From Antrihabitans spumae (GTDB lineage Bacteria > Actinomycetota > Actinomycetes > Mycobacteriales > Mycobacteriaceae): a stretch of 64,000 nt of DNA. Under the pieces are notes generated by a model. It did not search any database, was not told where the DNA came from, and was given only the letters and a program-made list of their open reading frames with translations. The stretch is from NCBI RefSeq assembly GCF_043944905.1, contig NZ_JBIMSN010000158.1:1-64000 (forward strand), in the 5' to 3' direction. Below are positions 33,602 through 43,298 of this stretch, one piece after another; the stretch's first letter is position 1; each line of letters starts with the position of its first letter. The position numbers and the translations under genes were made by a program.

Positions 33602-36600
33602 GCAACGCTGCTGTCGACGGTGCGACGGCGAAATCCGGTGACGACGCGCTCACGGACCCGAACACACTGACGAAGAGCATCGGACGGGTCGCGGGGGCGT
33701 CGGCGCTGGCCCTCGTATTCGGCGAGATCGTGACCCTAGGACAGACGGTCGCTCTGGCTCGGCTGCTGAGCCCGACCGAAGTGGGACTCTTCGTGGCAGG
33801 CACCGTGCTGACCGCGTTGTTGAGCAACTTCGTCGAAGGCGGTCTGCGAGCGGGCCTGGTGCAGCGAGAGGGCGATCTGGAGGACGCAGCGGAAACGGTC
33901 TTCTGGGCCACGATTGCCAGCGGCGTCGTGATGAGTCTGTGCGCGCTCGCTGCGGCACCGATCATCGGGATGATCTTCAAGAGCAGCACCGCCGCGGCGA
34001 TTGCTGCGCTCACTTCCGGTTTGCTGCTGCTCTTCTCCTTGACCAACGTTCCGGACGCGTTCCTGCAGCGAAATTTCAGTGTCAAACGACGACTGATCGT
34101 CAGCCCGGCCGTAGCGTTGAGTTTCGCCGTCGTCTCGGTTGTCCTCGCCGCCTGCGGATTCGGTGTATGGAGCATGGTCGTGGGGACCTACGTCTCCTAC
34201 ATCGTTTGGATCATCGCGGTATGGACTTTGACCGACTGGCGCCCGGGACGAGGTAAGGCGTCGTACAAATTGTGGCGGGAGCTTGCCCGCTTCGGCTCAC
34301 CTGTCGTCATCGGCTTGATGGGTTCTCGAATTCAACAGGCAGTCGAGTCCGCTGTCGTCGGTCGGACCTTGAGCTCGGCGGCGCTCGGCCAGTACAGATA
34401 CGGCCAGCGGATAGCCCAGATACCGGTCCGCATGGTCATCGAGATCGGCGCGGTCTCCTTGTTCCCCGCCTTCTCCCGTATCGCGGGCGATACCGAGAGA
34501 CTCAAAGCTGCCTATCTTCGCGCACTCAAGTGGGCCACGACCGCCGCGGCACCGATCTGCGGGCTGATCATTGCGCTCGGTGAACCGGCTGTCGTCGTCG
34601 TGTTCGGCGAGCCGTGGCGTGCCGCGGGAACACTCGTTGTTGCCATGGCGGGCTTGGGTTTGGGCAAAGCCTGGATGAGCGTGAGCGAAGAGGCGATCAA
34701 AGGTGCGGGCCGGACACGGCTGCTGAACTGGCAGACGATGACCGAAATCTTGCTCGGCATCGGCCTACTGCTGCTGCTGGTCAATCTGTTCGGACTGATC
34801 GGGGTCGGCATCGCCGTCTCGGCAACAGCGCTCATCGTCGCGTGTGTCGTGGTTGGTCTCGCAATCCCGGTTGTCCAGGTGTCGGTGCGTCAGGTCGTCC
34901 TCGCGGTCCTGCCGCCACTACCCGCCGCGGCGATCGCGCTCGCGGTCACGTGGGCTCTCGAAAACTTCGTGTTTCGAGCCGAGTACCGATCGCTGCTCAC
35001 GGCCGTTCTACTGTTGTCACTAGCGACGTTCGTATACCTCGTCGTTTATATCGGCATTCTCGCAATATTTGCACCGGCAGCTACCCGCGAACTCTTCCGA
35101 GTCGGACTGCGACTCGTCGGCCGAGCAATTCGGCGCCCACCCAAGGGGGGCGGAGATTCGGAAACCGGCGAATCAGTGAGTGCCGAGCAACCAATTCAAC
35201 GTAAGCTCTCGTTGGCCAGGAGTACCGCACGGATAGCGACAGTCCCGTTCGGCATCGCTCGGTCCCCTTTCGGCGCGCGGGCGCAGCGCGCAACATGGCA
35301 AAAGAACTATCAGCGGTACGATGGAGGCGAGTTGAGCAGCGGCATACGGGTTCATATCGATCGAGTGTGGGCTCGAAAGTGGGTTGTTCTCGGCGTTGCC
35401 CTCGTCACGGTTGCGCTGTCGCTCTTCGTATCTCAGAGCGATGTGACCACCTACACCAGCCGTGCTTCGCTCACGATCGGCTCACCCAATCGAGCGCCCG
35501 AGCAGGATGCTGTTCTCTCAGTCGGATACGCCGACTATTTCAGCGACGCGCAATATCAGGACAAGCTCAAGCAAACTGCTGGAATTGCCGGCGACGTGAG
35601 CCTGTCTGCTCGAACTGCCGCATCGAGTCCGATTCTGTATATCGATGCGACCGCCGATTCGAGTGAGCTGGCCGCCGCTGCAGCGACGAAGGCCGCGACC
35701 GCATTCCGCGACGAGATCAATGCAAGTTTGCGAGCCGCGCAGGATTCGGCCATCGCGTCGGTCCGCAAGCCGTTCGACGACATTCGTGCCGCCAATGGAA
35801 TCGTCAGCGAAATCGCGCTGACGCAGATGCAGGACAAGATCAATCAGATCAACGGTGACACCTCGAACAAACTGCTCGACCTGCAGCTCGAATCCGAAGC
35901 CAGCGTGAATTCGCCGGCGCACGCCCCCATGGCCGCAATCGGATTGGGCGTCGGCATTGTTCTCGGCGTCATCGCCGCACTCGGTCTCGGCGCGTTCTCC
36001 AGGCGACTACGGTCCACCGGCGACGTCGTCAGCAAGGTCGGACTCGAGCCGTTGTCGACCGTCCCGCGCTCTGCTGCCGAACCAGCACTGCGTGATCATC
36101 GAATTCGGCAGTTGGTGACGCGGGTGGCCCTAGCGGCCACGACACGCGCCATCACGTTCACATCGCCACATGCGACGGTAGGAACCGAACAAGTGGCTCG
36201 TGCGTTTGCGGTTGCGCGCGCGAAACAAGGCGTACGAACTGTGCTCGTTCACGCGGATCTCCGCCACACGCACGGTCGAGGCGTCGGCGAGATCCTGCTC
36301 GGGTCTGCATCTCTCGACTCGGTGTTGGTCAGCGGCGGTAGCGCCGATTTGTACGAGTTGTCGCCGGGAACCATCTCGGGCGATCCCTTTACCGCAGTGA
36401 CGCGCGAACGCTTCGGTGCCCTCGTCGATGAACTGCTTGCACAATTCGACCTCGTCGTCGTCGCTGCACCGGCGCTGCTCGATGCGGCGGAGACACAGGT
36501 CATCTGCGCAGCGACAGGACAAGCAGTGCTGGTACTCGAGACCGCCGCGTCGCGCTCGAACGAGGCCAGAGAAGCACTCCGATTGCTCGATCAGGTCGAT

Positions 36601-36756
36601 ACGACACTGCTCGGATCGGTATTGATCGACGTTCGCGACGACGGCCCGCCGGCTCTTCCGAGCGCGCCGACTGCAGCTGCCGACCGGTCGACGGGCCAGG
36701 ACGCGGCCGGCGTGGAGCAGACCGCGTCGACCGCGACGTCCCACGGATCCGACTGA
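33598..36756 (+). CDS. Wzx flippase fused in frame to a Wzz-like protein with degenerate kinase domain
   Basis: A single open frame of 1052 codons encodes two proteins that are normally separate. Residues 1 to about 510 are a multi-pass MOP-superfamily flippase (ARLLSPTEVGLFVAGTVLTA, QREGDLEDAAETVFW) that should move lipid-linked repeat units outward. Residues 511-578 are a polar linker. From residue 579 comes a Wzz-type chain-length regulator with two membrane segments, VVLGVALVTVALSLFV and MAAIGLGVGIVLGVIAALGLG, then a BY-kinase-like fold. That fold lacks a Walker A Lys: the site reads TSPHATVGTEQV. The usual DADLR is HADLR. A TTG at 35332 with GGAGG upstream could start a separate 474-residue Wzz. 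GTG start overlaps the previous stop. Confidence 0.85.
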   Translation: MSNAAVDGATAKSGDDALTDPNTLTKSIGRVAGASALALVFGEIVTLGQTVALARLLSPTEVGLFVAGTVLTALLSNFVEGGLRAGLVQREGDLEDAAETVFWATIASGVVMSLCALAAAPIIGMIFKSSTAAAIAALTSGLLLLFSLTNVPDAFLQRNFSVKRRLIVSPAVALSFAVVSVVLAACGFGVWSMVVGTYVSYIVWIIAVWTLTDWRPGRGKASYKLWRELARFGSPVVIGLMGSRIQQAVESAVVGRTLSSAALGQYRYGQRIAQIPVRMVIEIGAVSLFPAFSRIAGDTERLKAAYLRALKWATTAAAPICGLIIALGEPAVVVVFGEPWRAAGTLVVAMAGLGLGKAWMSVSEEAIKGAGRTRLLNWQTMTEILLGIGLLLLLVNLFGLIGVGIAVSATALIVACVVVGLAIPVVQVSVRQVVLAVLPPLPAAAIALAVTWALENFVFRAEYRSLLTAVLLLSLATFVYLVVYIGILAIFAPAATRELFRVGLRLVGRAIRRPPKGGGDSETGESVSAEQPIQRKLSLARSTARIATVPFGIARSPFGARAQRATWQKNYQRYDGGELSSGIRVHIDRVWARKWVVLGVALVTVALSLFVSQSDVTTYTSRASLTIGSPNRAPEQDAVLSVGYADYFSDAQYQDKLKQTAGIAGDVSLSARTAASSPILYIDATADSSELAAAAATKAATAFRDEINASLRAAQDSAIASVRKPFDDIRAANGIVSEIALTQMQDKINQINGDTSNKLLDLQLESEASVNSPAHAPMAAIGLGVGIVLGVIAALGLGAFSRRLRSTGDVVSKVGLEPLSTVPRSAAEPALRDHRIRQLVTRVALAATTRAITFTSPHATVGTEQVARAFAVARAKQGVRTVLVHADLRHTHGRGVGEILLGSASLDSVLVSGGSADLYELSPGTISGDPFTAVTRERFGALVDELLAQFDLVVVAAPALLDAAETQVICAATGQAVLVLETAASRSNEAREALRLLDQVDTTLLGSVLIDVRDDGPPALPSAPTAAADRSTGQDAAGVEQTASTATSHGSD

Positions 36757-36797
36757 CCGATGGTCGATCTCGCGGCACGTCGCATCCAGTGGTGCGC

Positions 36798-37883
36798 ATG
36801 ACTCGACAACGAGCTCTGTGGGCGTCCACCAGTATGTCCACCCGCGGCGGCGTTGCCAGCTTCGTCCGTGTGATGGCTGGGATGCCGATCTGGTCGGACT
36901 GGAACGTCCATCACGTCGCGACTCATCGTGATGGCAATCCGACAGTGAAGGTGGGTACCTTCGCGGCAGGGTTAGTGAACTTCGTCTTCCAACTGATCTT
37001 TCGGCGACCGGACGTTGTGCATCTGCACATGGCCTCCTACGGAAGTTTCTTCCGGAAATACCTATTGCACCTGTTGGCTCGTCTGTTTCGGGTTCCCGTT
37101 GTGGTCCACATCCATGGGGCCGAGTTCGATCTCTTCTACGAGAAATCACCGCGATGGGTGCAATGGGCGATCCGCGATTCGTTGACGCACGCGAGCGTCG
37201 TTGTCGCACTCGGTCGCAGTTGGGTCGCGCGGCTGTCGGCAATCGCGCCGACTGCGCGAATCGTCGCGGTACCGAACAGCGTGCAAGCGCAAGCCCCGAT
37301 CACGCAACCCGGAGCGGACGAGCCTGTCCACGTGCTGTTCCTCGGCAGAGTCGGTGACCGTAAAGGCACTTTCGCGTTGATCGAAGCATGGGCAGCGATG
37401 CTTGCCGATATAGGGACGGAGTACTCGGCCGGGCGCATCCCCGCCCGCCTGACCATCGCAGGTGACGGTGAGGTCGAGCGCGCGAGAGCATTGGTGACCG
37501 CGAAAGGCCTCGACGACAGCGTGGACGTGCTGGGTTGGATCCCGTCCGATACCGTGCCGCAACTGCTACGCACGGCTCAGGTCCTGGCACTGCCATCCCA
37601 CAACGAGGGCCAGCCGATGGCGATCCTCGAGTCGATGGCGAACGGTCTGTGTGTGCTGTCCAGCCCTGTCGGTGGCATCACCGATTTGATAGACGAGACG
37701 TGTGGTGTCCTTGTTCCACCTGGCGACGTCGACAAGCTGGCGGCAGCACTCGGTTGGCTGGTACGTGACGACGATGCGCGCACCCGACTGGGATCTGCTG
37801 CGCTGCAACGGGTCAGGGAAGATTTCGACGCGGACGTCCTGTGGCGCAAGTTCGACGAGTTGTACAGGGAGCTCCAGGGATGA
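36798..37883 (+). CDS. Glycosyltransferase family 4
   Basis: A GT-B glycosyltransferase of 361 residues. The acceptor half has the family's glycine-rich TRGGVASFVRVMAG and VHLHMASYGSFFRKY with HIHGAEF. The donor half has VLFLGRVGDRKGTFALIEAW and LPSHNEGQPMAILESMANGLCVLSS, containing the E-x7-E motif. It should add a sugar to the growing repeat unit at the membrane. ATG at 36798 is used; two GTG codons lie just before it. Its stop overlaps the next glycosyltransferase start (ATGA). Confidence 0.9.
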   Translation: MTRQRALWASTSMSTRGGVASFVRVMAGMPIWSDWNVHHVATHRDGNPTVKVGTFAAGLVNFVFQLIFRRPDVVHLHMASYGSFFRKYLLHLLARLFRVPVVVHIHGAEFDLFYEKSPRWVQWAIRDSLTHASVVVALGRSWVARLSAIAPTARIVAVPNSVQAQAPITQPGADEPVHVLFLGRVGDRKGTFALIEAWAAMLADIGTEYSAGRIPARLTIAGDGEVERARALVTAKGLDDSVDVLGWIPSDTVPQLLRTAQVLALPSHNEGQPMAILESMANGLCVLSSPVGGITDLIDETCGVLVPPGDVDKLAAALGWLVRDDDARTRLGSAALQRVREDFDADVLWRKFDELYRELQG

Positions 37884-39049
37884 CCGATAGCGAGAAGGTT
37901 CGACTGTTGCGAGTTCTGTACCTCGTTCCCGATCTCGGTGTCGGCGGCGCGGAACGGCATGTGACGACGTTGATGCCGAATCTGGATAGCGCCCGCTTCG
38001 CACCGTCCGTGATCTGCCTCGGTGAAGAAGGTGCCCTCTTCGGTGATCTCGCCGCGGCAGGTGTCCCCGCCATTGCGTTGCACAGATCGAAACGGCAGAT
38101 GTTGGCGGCCCTCGCCGACCTCGTGCGGGAATTTCGCAGGCAAAAACCGGATCTGCTGGTCATGCGCGGGTACAACGCAGAGATGCTCGGCCGCATCGCA
38201 GCGCGTCGGGCAGGAATCGACAAAACCGTCGTCTGGGTGCACAACTGTGGCGACACCGAGCCGAGGGGACGAGTCAGAGTGGTCGCCGATCGCGTGCTCG
38301 ACCGGTTCACGAGCGCATACTTCGGTGTTGCTCGGGCCCAAACAAGCTACGTCGTGGACGAACTCGGCTATCCAGCCGACAAATTCCGAGTTATCTACAA
38401 CGGCGTGGATCCCTCGTCGTTCGATCCGACGGACGATCGTCGTGCGGTCGCCGACCTCGGTATCGGGCCGACCGATCTGGTCGTCGGCATCCTCGCGGCC
38501 TTGCGTCCGGAGAAGGACCACGCCAACTTTCTGCGCGCTGCCGCCTTGGTTGCGCAGGCGCTGCCCGATGCAAAGTTCCTCATCGTCGGCGACGGCGTCA
38601 TGCGCGCGGAGACGACGAGTCTGGCCGCCGAACTCGGTATCGCGGACCGCACGGTCTTCGCTGGTTCCCGTTCGGACGTAGCTGATCTGCTGCGCGCGAT
38701 GGACGTGTTCGTGCTGTCCTCCTACAGTGTCGAATGCTTCCCGATGGCGTTGCTGGAGGCGATGTCGGCTGGGCGGCCAGCAGTATGTACGGCCGTCGGC
38801 GGGGTACCGGAAATGATCGCGGACGGCGAAACCGGATACCTTGTGCCACCCCGCGATTCAGCGGCGTTGGCCGATCGTCTGATCGATATTCTTTCCGACC
38901 CGGAGCTGCGCCGAAGGATGGGTGCCGCGGCTCGCGCGAGGGTCGAGTCGCAGTTCAGTCTGCAAACCAGTGTGGCCGCGGCGGAGCGCGCCTTCGAAGA
39001 TGTTGCCGGCATCGAGCCTGCACGAAACCCGCTGACCAACAGCAATTAA
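37880..39049 (+). CDS. Glycosyltransferase family 4
   Basis: A 389-residue GT-B enzyme. It opens LRVLYLVPDLGVGGAERHVTTLMP, the common GGAE N-terminal motif, and carries VGILAALRPEKDHANFLRAA and LSSYSVECFPMALLEAMSAGRPAVCT in the donor domain. Substrate is unknown. The start is fixed by the ATGA overlap with the preceding gene; the next glycosyltransferase begins 24 bp later, so three glycosyltransferases follow the flippase-Wzz gene in one operon. Confidence 0.92.
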   Translation: MTDSEKVRLLRVLYLVPDLGVGGAERHVTTLMPNLDSARFAPSVICLGEEGALFGDLAAAGVPAIALHRSKRQMLAALADLVREFRRQKPDLLVMRGYNAEMLGRIAARRAGIDKTVVWVHNCGDTEPRGRVRVVADRVLDRFTSAYFGVARAQTSYVVDELGYPADKFRVIYNGVDPSSFDPTDDRRAVADLGIGPTDLVVGILAALRPEKDHANFLRAAALVAQALPDAKFLIVGDGVMRAETTSLAAELGIADRTVFAGSRSDVADLLRAMDVFVLSSYSVECFPMALLEAMSAGRPAVCTAVGGVPEMIADGETGYLVPPRDSAALADRLIDILSDPELRRRMGAAARARVESQFSLQTSVAAAERAFEDVAGIEPARNPLTNSN

Positions 39050-39073
39050 CGGAAAATCGACGGAAGTGATTCG

Positions 39074-40279
39074 ATGAGTGGGCACATTCTGATCCTGGTG
39101 GAGAACCTTTCGGTTCCCTTCGACCGCCGCGTGTGGCAGGAAAGCCGAGCGCTCGTCGGGGCCGGATATCAGGTCACGGTGATCTGCCCGAAGGGCGCGA
39201 AGCAGGACACCGAGGCAGAGGCGACCATCGAAGGCGTTCGCATCCTTCGCTATCCGCTACGCGCCGCGACGGGCGGACCGCTCGGATATCTACGCGAGTA
39301 CTCGCTCGCGCTGTGGCACACGCTTCGGCTTGCCGTGCAGGTGCGTCGCCGCGGGCCCGTTCATGTCGTGCACGCGTGCAACCCGCCGGACCTGCTGTTC
39401 CTCATCGCCCTCGTCCTGCGGCCGTTCGGGACCAAGTTCGTCTTCGATCAGCACGACTTGGTACCCGAGCTGTTCCTTTCTCGGTTCTCCAGCGGCGGCG
39501 GGCCGTTGCTCTTGGTATCGAAGTTGGTCGAGCGCATGACCTTTGCGTTGGCCGATGCCGTCATCTCGACGAACGAGAGCTATCGAAAGGTAGCCATCGA
39601 GCGAGGCAAGATGGCGGCCGAGCGTGTGTCCGTCGTTCGAAGTGCGCCTGATCTCTCGCGTTTCATACCCAGAGACCCCGATCCGAGCTTGTCGCGCGGC
39701 AAGAAGTATCTCGGGGCCTATCTGGGTGTGATGGGACCACAGGACGGTGTCGACTACGCGCTGCGTGCAGTCGCGCATCTGCGCAACGAGATCGGGCGCA
39801 CGGACACACATTTCGTCTTCATGGGTGGCGGCGACGCTTTCGACGACATGGTGGCGCTGTCGAAGGAACTCGGTATCGACGACATCGTCGAGTTCACCGG
39901 ACGGGTGCCCGACGAGTTCCTGCAGACCTGCCTGTCGACTGCGGACATCTGCCTCTCGCCTGATCCGAAGAATCCGCTCAACGACGTGTCGACGATGAAC
40001 AAGGTTGTCGAATACATGGCAATGGCAAGGCCTTTGGTGTCCTTCGAACTCGTGGAAGCACGCGTGTCCGCTGCCGAGGCTGCAGTCTATGTGCCGGCTA
40101 ACGACGAAGCTGCCTTCGCGGTCGCGATCGACGAATTGCTCGACGATCCCGTCCGACGTAAGGAGATGGGGGAGTTCGGCCGCGATCGTGTGCAGCGCGA
40201 ACTGTCCTGGGACACCTCGCGTGGCAATCTCATCGCCTTCTACGAACGTGTCTTCGCAACCTCGGTAACCAAGAAGTAG
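39074..40279 (+). CDS. Glycosyltransferase family 4 (WbuB-like)
   Basis: A 401-residue GT-B enzyme resembling the WbuB group of O-antigen glycosyltransferases. Markers are ILVENLSVPFDRRVWQESRAL, VHACNPPDLLFLIALVLR, FDQHDLVPELFLSRF, and the donor-site region SPDPKNPLNDVSTMNKVVEYMAMARP. It is the last gene of the rightward operon and faces the convergent Wzy gene across 41 bp. Donor sugar is unknown; GT4 enzymes of this group often use UDP-GlcNAc-type or related donors. Confidence 0.9.
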   Translation: MSGHILILVENLSVPFDRRVWQESRALVGAGYQVTVICPKGAKQDTEAEATIEGVRILRYPLRAATGGPLGYLREYSLALWHTLRLAVQVRRRGPVHVVHACNPPDLLFLIALVLRPFGTKFVFDQHDLVPELFLSRFSSGGGPLLLVSKLVERMTFALADAVISTNESYRKVAIERGKMAAERVSVVRSAPDLSRFIPRDPDPSLSRGKKYLGAYLGVMGPQDGVDYALRAVAHLRNEIGRTDTHFVFMGGGDAFDDMVALSKELGIDDIVEFTGRVPDEFLQTCLSTADICLSPDPKNPLNDVSTMNKVVEYMAMARPLVSFELVEARVSAAEAAVYVPANDEAAFAVAIDELLDDPVRRKEMGEFGRDRVQRELSWDTSRGNLIAFYERVFATSVTKK

Positions 40280-40320
40280 GTCACGAAGCTCCGGTCAAGA
40301 AGCTCGGTTCGCGGCGGCAC

Positions 40321-41880
40321 TCACAGCGGAGTCTTTCGTAACGGTCGCAAGGGATCCGGCGGGAGCTCGTAGGGTCGGGTCAGTCGTTCGGCGGTGCCGA
40401 CGGTAGCGCCGACCAACGCCATCACCATGGTGCTCGGATAGTCGAACATCCGTAGGTCGACGAACAGGCCTGCGAGGACGATCGAAACGAAGGCTGTCAG
40501 AGCGGCGAAGCCGACGGGGCGACCCAGAATGCCTCGCTCCGGCAGGCTGCGGTAGCTGCTGAGGAGTTTCTTCGAGACGAGAAACAGGACGGTCAACCAC
40601 AGGAGCAGTCCGATGAGACCGAGTTCGGCAAGAATTCCGAGTTCGTTCAGGTGGGCTGGAATACCCAGCCCGCGTTCCCATTTGGTCTGCGGTGACCATT
40701 GCTGGTGGTGATATGTGTTGACCGAGACGAACCGCCCGAGCCCCCAGCCGGTGAAGGGTTTCTCGGAGAAGGCCCACAGTGCCGTCGCGGCGGCGTTGAG
40801 CCTGTCGAAAACTTCGTTCGTCGACCCGACGCCCCCGGCGTCACGGTCCGCGCTGGTGAAGGTCGACCAGTTCATCACGATGTAACCGACAACACCGAGC
40901 GTCGTGATGACGAAGCCGGCTCGATAGCCCTTGGCAAGGACGAGGCCCATGATGATGATGACCGCGAAGCCGAGCCAGATAGCGCGGGTATGGGTGAGGA
41001 ACACCCCGTAGCCGCAGGCGGCGGTGATTGCCACGTAGATCGGCTTGCGCCAGCGCGGTTGGTCTTTCATGCCGAGCAGCACCAAAGCGAGAACGAATCC
41101 GACCGTGAGGATCAGGCCGTTGACCTCGGGTTGGTTCGGTAGTCCGTTTGCTCGTCCCTCCCAGCCTGGCGTGTCCACGATGTAGCGCGGCCAGACGAGT
41201 GCACGAGGTCCATGGAACTGCAGAATGCTGACCCATGCCGAGTACGCGCTGCAACCGAGAATTGCGGCGATCAGGATGCGCATTGCCCGTTCGGTGTTGA
41301 AGATTGCTCGCGAGATCACGTAGGTCGCGAACGGTATCGCCGTTCCGATCAGCAGATAGCGCGTGACACTGAGGGTCTCCTCGGTCAGCGGATAGATGAT
41401 CGGGCGGTACTCGTGCGGCGTGAGAATCGAGTGGATGTTCCACAGGACGTACAGCGCCATGGTCAGTTCGACGGCGCCGAATCGAATCCGGCGCTCCGGC
41501 TGCGCCGCGACCCAGAAGATCGTCGACACGATCAGACCTGCAAACGCGAACAGAAAGGGATCGGTCGGCAGGAATTTCGGCAAAGCAGCACGGACGAACA
41601 TGCTGACGATGAGAAACACGAACGCCCACACAGGGTTTCGCAGCCCGATAACAACAAGTGCGATGCCGACCAACAAACCGGTGACAGCGCCGACGAGGCC
41701 GAAGGGTACAAGAGGTGCGGCATAAAACGTCACCGCTAGTCCGAGAACGACGGCAAAGGCGGCGACGGCGAACCTGGTCGGTTTGTGCTCGATCGTGCCC
41801 TGCCGGACGGTATCGCCCACCCGCGCCAGGGCGGCCGATTTCATCGGTGTCTCCGATTTCGGTGATGTCGTCGATGTCAT
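40321..41880 (-). CDS. O-antigen ligase/polymerase family membrane protein (Wzy-like)
   Basis: This 519-residue polytopic membrane protein has the Wzy_C/O-antigen ligase core. About twelve hydrophobic segments are visible. The central loop motif FLTHTRAIWLGFAVII and the later SEKPFTGWGLGRF and HLNELGILAELGLIGLLLW are typical; the last His is conserved in the family. It probably polymerises or ligates repeat units outside the membrane. Its ATG overlaps the stop of the Wzz-like gene (ATGA), which fits chain-length control of polymerisation. Confidence 0.88.
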   Translation of the reverse strand: MTSTTSPKSETPMKSAALARVGDTVRQGTIEHKPTRFAVAAFAVVLGLAVTFYAAPLVPFGLVGAVTGLLVGIALVVIGLRNPVWAFVFLIVSMFVRAALPKFLPTDPFLFAFAGLIVSTIFWVAAQPERRIRFGAVELTMALYVLWNIHSILTPHEYRPIIYPLTEETLSVTRYLLIGTAIPFATYVISRAIFNTERAMRILIAAILGCSAYSAWVSILQFHGPRALVWPRYIVDTPGWEGRANGLPNQPEVNGLILTVGFVLALVLLGMKDQPRWRKPIYVAITAACGYGVFLTHTRAIWLGFAVIIIMGLVLAKGYRAGFVITTLGVVGYIVMNWSTFTSADRDAGGVGSTNEVFDRLNAAATALWAFSEKPFTGWGLGRFVSVNTYHHQQWSPQTKWERGLGIPAHLNELGILAELGLIGLLLWLTVLFLVSKKLLSSYRSLPERGILGRPVGFAALTAFVSIVLAGLFVDLRMFDYPSTMVMALVGATVGTAERLTRPYELPPDPLRPLRKTPL

Positions 41881-43298
41881 CGCGCGCTGCGGACGTCCGC
41901 CGCCCGAACCGTTTCGGTTGCGCCGGCCCCAACGCGGTGCCGCGAATGGTCGGCAGGGTGTGGAGTTCGTTCGACGAGAACGGCGCCGATGACGTCGCCG
42001 CCCATCTGCTCGAGCACGCGAATGGCTTCGGCAACGTCCTCGACGGTCGTACGTCCGGCTTCGAGCACCAGCAGCGTGCGATCGGCGACGTCACAGATGA
42101 CTTGACCCTCGGCGGCGGAGGCGATCGGGGGTGCTTCGACCACAACGAGATCTGCGTTGTCGCCCGCTTGCCCGATGAGCTCACGAACCCGCTCGCGATC
42201 GAACAGACCGTACGGGTCGCCCGTGGTCTCGCCCTGGGAAACGATGTCCAGTTCGGCTGGACCCGCGGCGCGCTGGACGTGCAATGCGCCTGGTGTGCTC
42301 AAGAATTCGGCGACCCCGGGTCCGTCCTGTGCACCGTCGCGGAGATTCGCGCGGACGAAAACCGTATGGACGCCTTGAATTGCTCTCTGCTGGGCGATAG
42401 CGAATGCAACCTCGCTGCCGACCGTGCCAGGTGTGGTAGGGCACACAGCGACAACCGCCGGAGACTGTGCGCTCGACTTGGCGACGATGTTGGCGAGGTG
42501 TCGCAGCCGAACTTGGCGACGTTCCTCGTCGACTCCACCGCCGCCGACCGGAATCGTCTCCAATACCCGTACGCCGGTCTTCTCCGCGACATCGGCTTCG
42601 GTGTAGAGCCGACGCGTTCGCGCTCCGAGCAGAAGTGCCACAACGCAGCCGAGGACGAGCCCGCCGACGACGCCGCTCGCGAGCGGTATCACCTTGCTCG
42701 CCGGCATGGCGACGGTGCCGCTGTCGGTCTGCAGAATAGTGAGCCGGTTGGTCTGGTTGCCGTTGAGGTCGTCGATCTCCTTCTGCAGCTGTAGCAGGGC
42801 GGTGTCGGCCTCGGGATCGTCGGCCGCGAGCTTCGGTCCCCATACTTTGTCGAAGGCCGTCGTCATGTCGTCGATCGTCTGCTGGCGACTCGCGTCGAGA
42901 TGGCCGTTGATCTCGCCGATGAAGGTTTGTGCCAGCTTCCCTGCGGCCTCGCGCGCTACCTCGGCATCGGTCGCGGTTGCCTGGACATAGAGGAGCGGAC
43001 CTGCCGACACGAACTGTGCGACGAACGATGTGACGTCGTCCGGAATACCCGACCGCTCACGCACGACTTCTTGGTATGACGGATCGTTGAAGTAGAAAGA
43101 GTAGCCCTGCGCAAGAATTGCGTCCTGCTCGGGCGCACGTGTTTGCGTCGATGCCGACAGCAGAGCACGACCGGTATAAGTCGTCTGATTACCAAGCGAT
43201 GCAATTACGGATCCGACCGCGCAGACCAGCGTGATCGCGATGACCATGCGACGCCGCCGCCAGACCCTTTCGATATGGGTACCTAGTGTGGGTGACAA
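41877..43298 (-). CDS. Wzz-like chain-length protein with degenerate BY-kinase-like domain
   Basis: The 473-residue protein resembles actinobacterial Wzz/Wzc-type co-polymerases. Two membrane segments flank an extracytoplasmic region: VIAITLVCAVGSVIASL and IPLASGVVGGLVLGCVVALLLG. The C-terminal half has the BY-kinase fold, but the nucleotide site reads TTPGTVGSEVAFAIA with no GK[S/T], and the Walker A' acid is replaced (VRANLRD). No Tyr-rich tail follows. The TTG at 43298 is chosen because GGAGG lies four bases upstream and a paralogue at 35332 has the same arrangement; ATG at 43340 is an alternative. Overlaps the Wzy gene. Confidence 0.85.
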   Translation of the reverse strand: MSPTLGTHIERVWRRRRMVIAITLVCAVGSVIASLGNQTTYTGRALLSASTQTRAPEQDAILAQGYSFYFNDPSYQEVVRERSGIPDDVTSFVAQFVSAGPLLYVQATATDAEVAREAAGKLAQTFIGEINGHLDASRQQTIDDMTTAFDKVWGPKLAADDPEADTALLQLQKEIDDLNGNQTNRLTILQTDSGTVAMPASKVIPLASGVVGGLVLGCVVALLLGARTRRLYTEADVAEKTGVRVLETIPVGGGGVDEERRQVRLRHLANIVAKSSAQSPAVVAVCPTTPGTVGSEVAFAIAQQRAIQGVHTVFVRANLRDGAQDGPGVAEFLSTPGALHVQRAAGPAELDIVSQGETTGDPYGLFDRERVRELIGQAGDNADLVVVEAPPIASAAEGQVICDVADRTLLVLEAGRTTVEDVAEAIRVLEQMGGDVIGAVLVERTPHPADHSRHRVGAGATETVRAADVRSAR

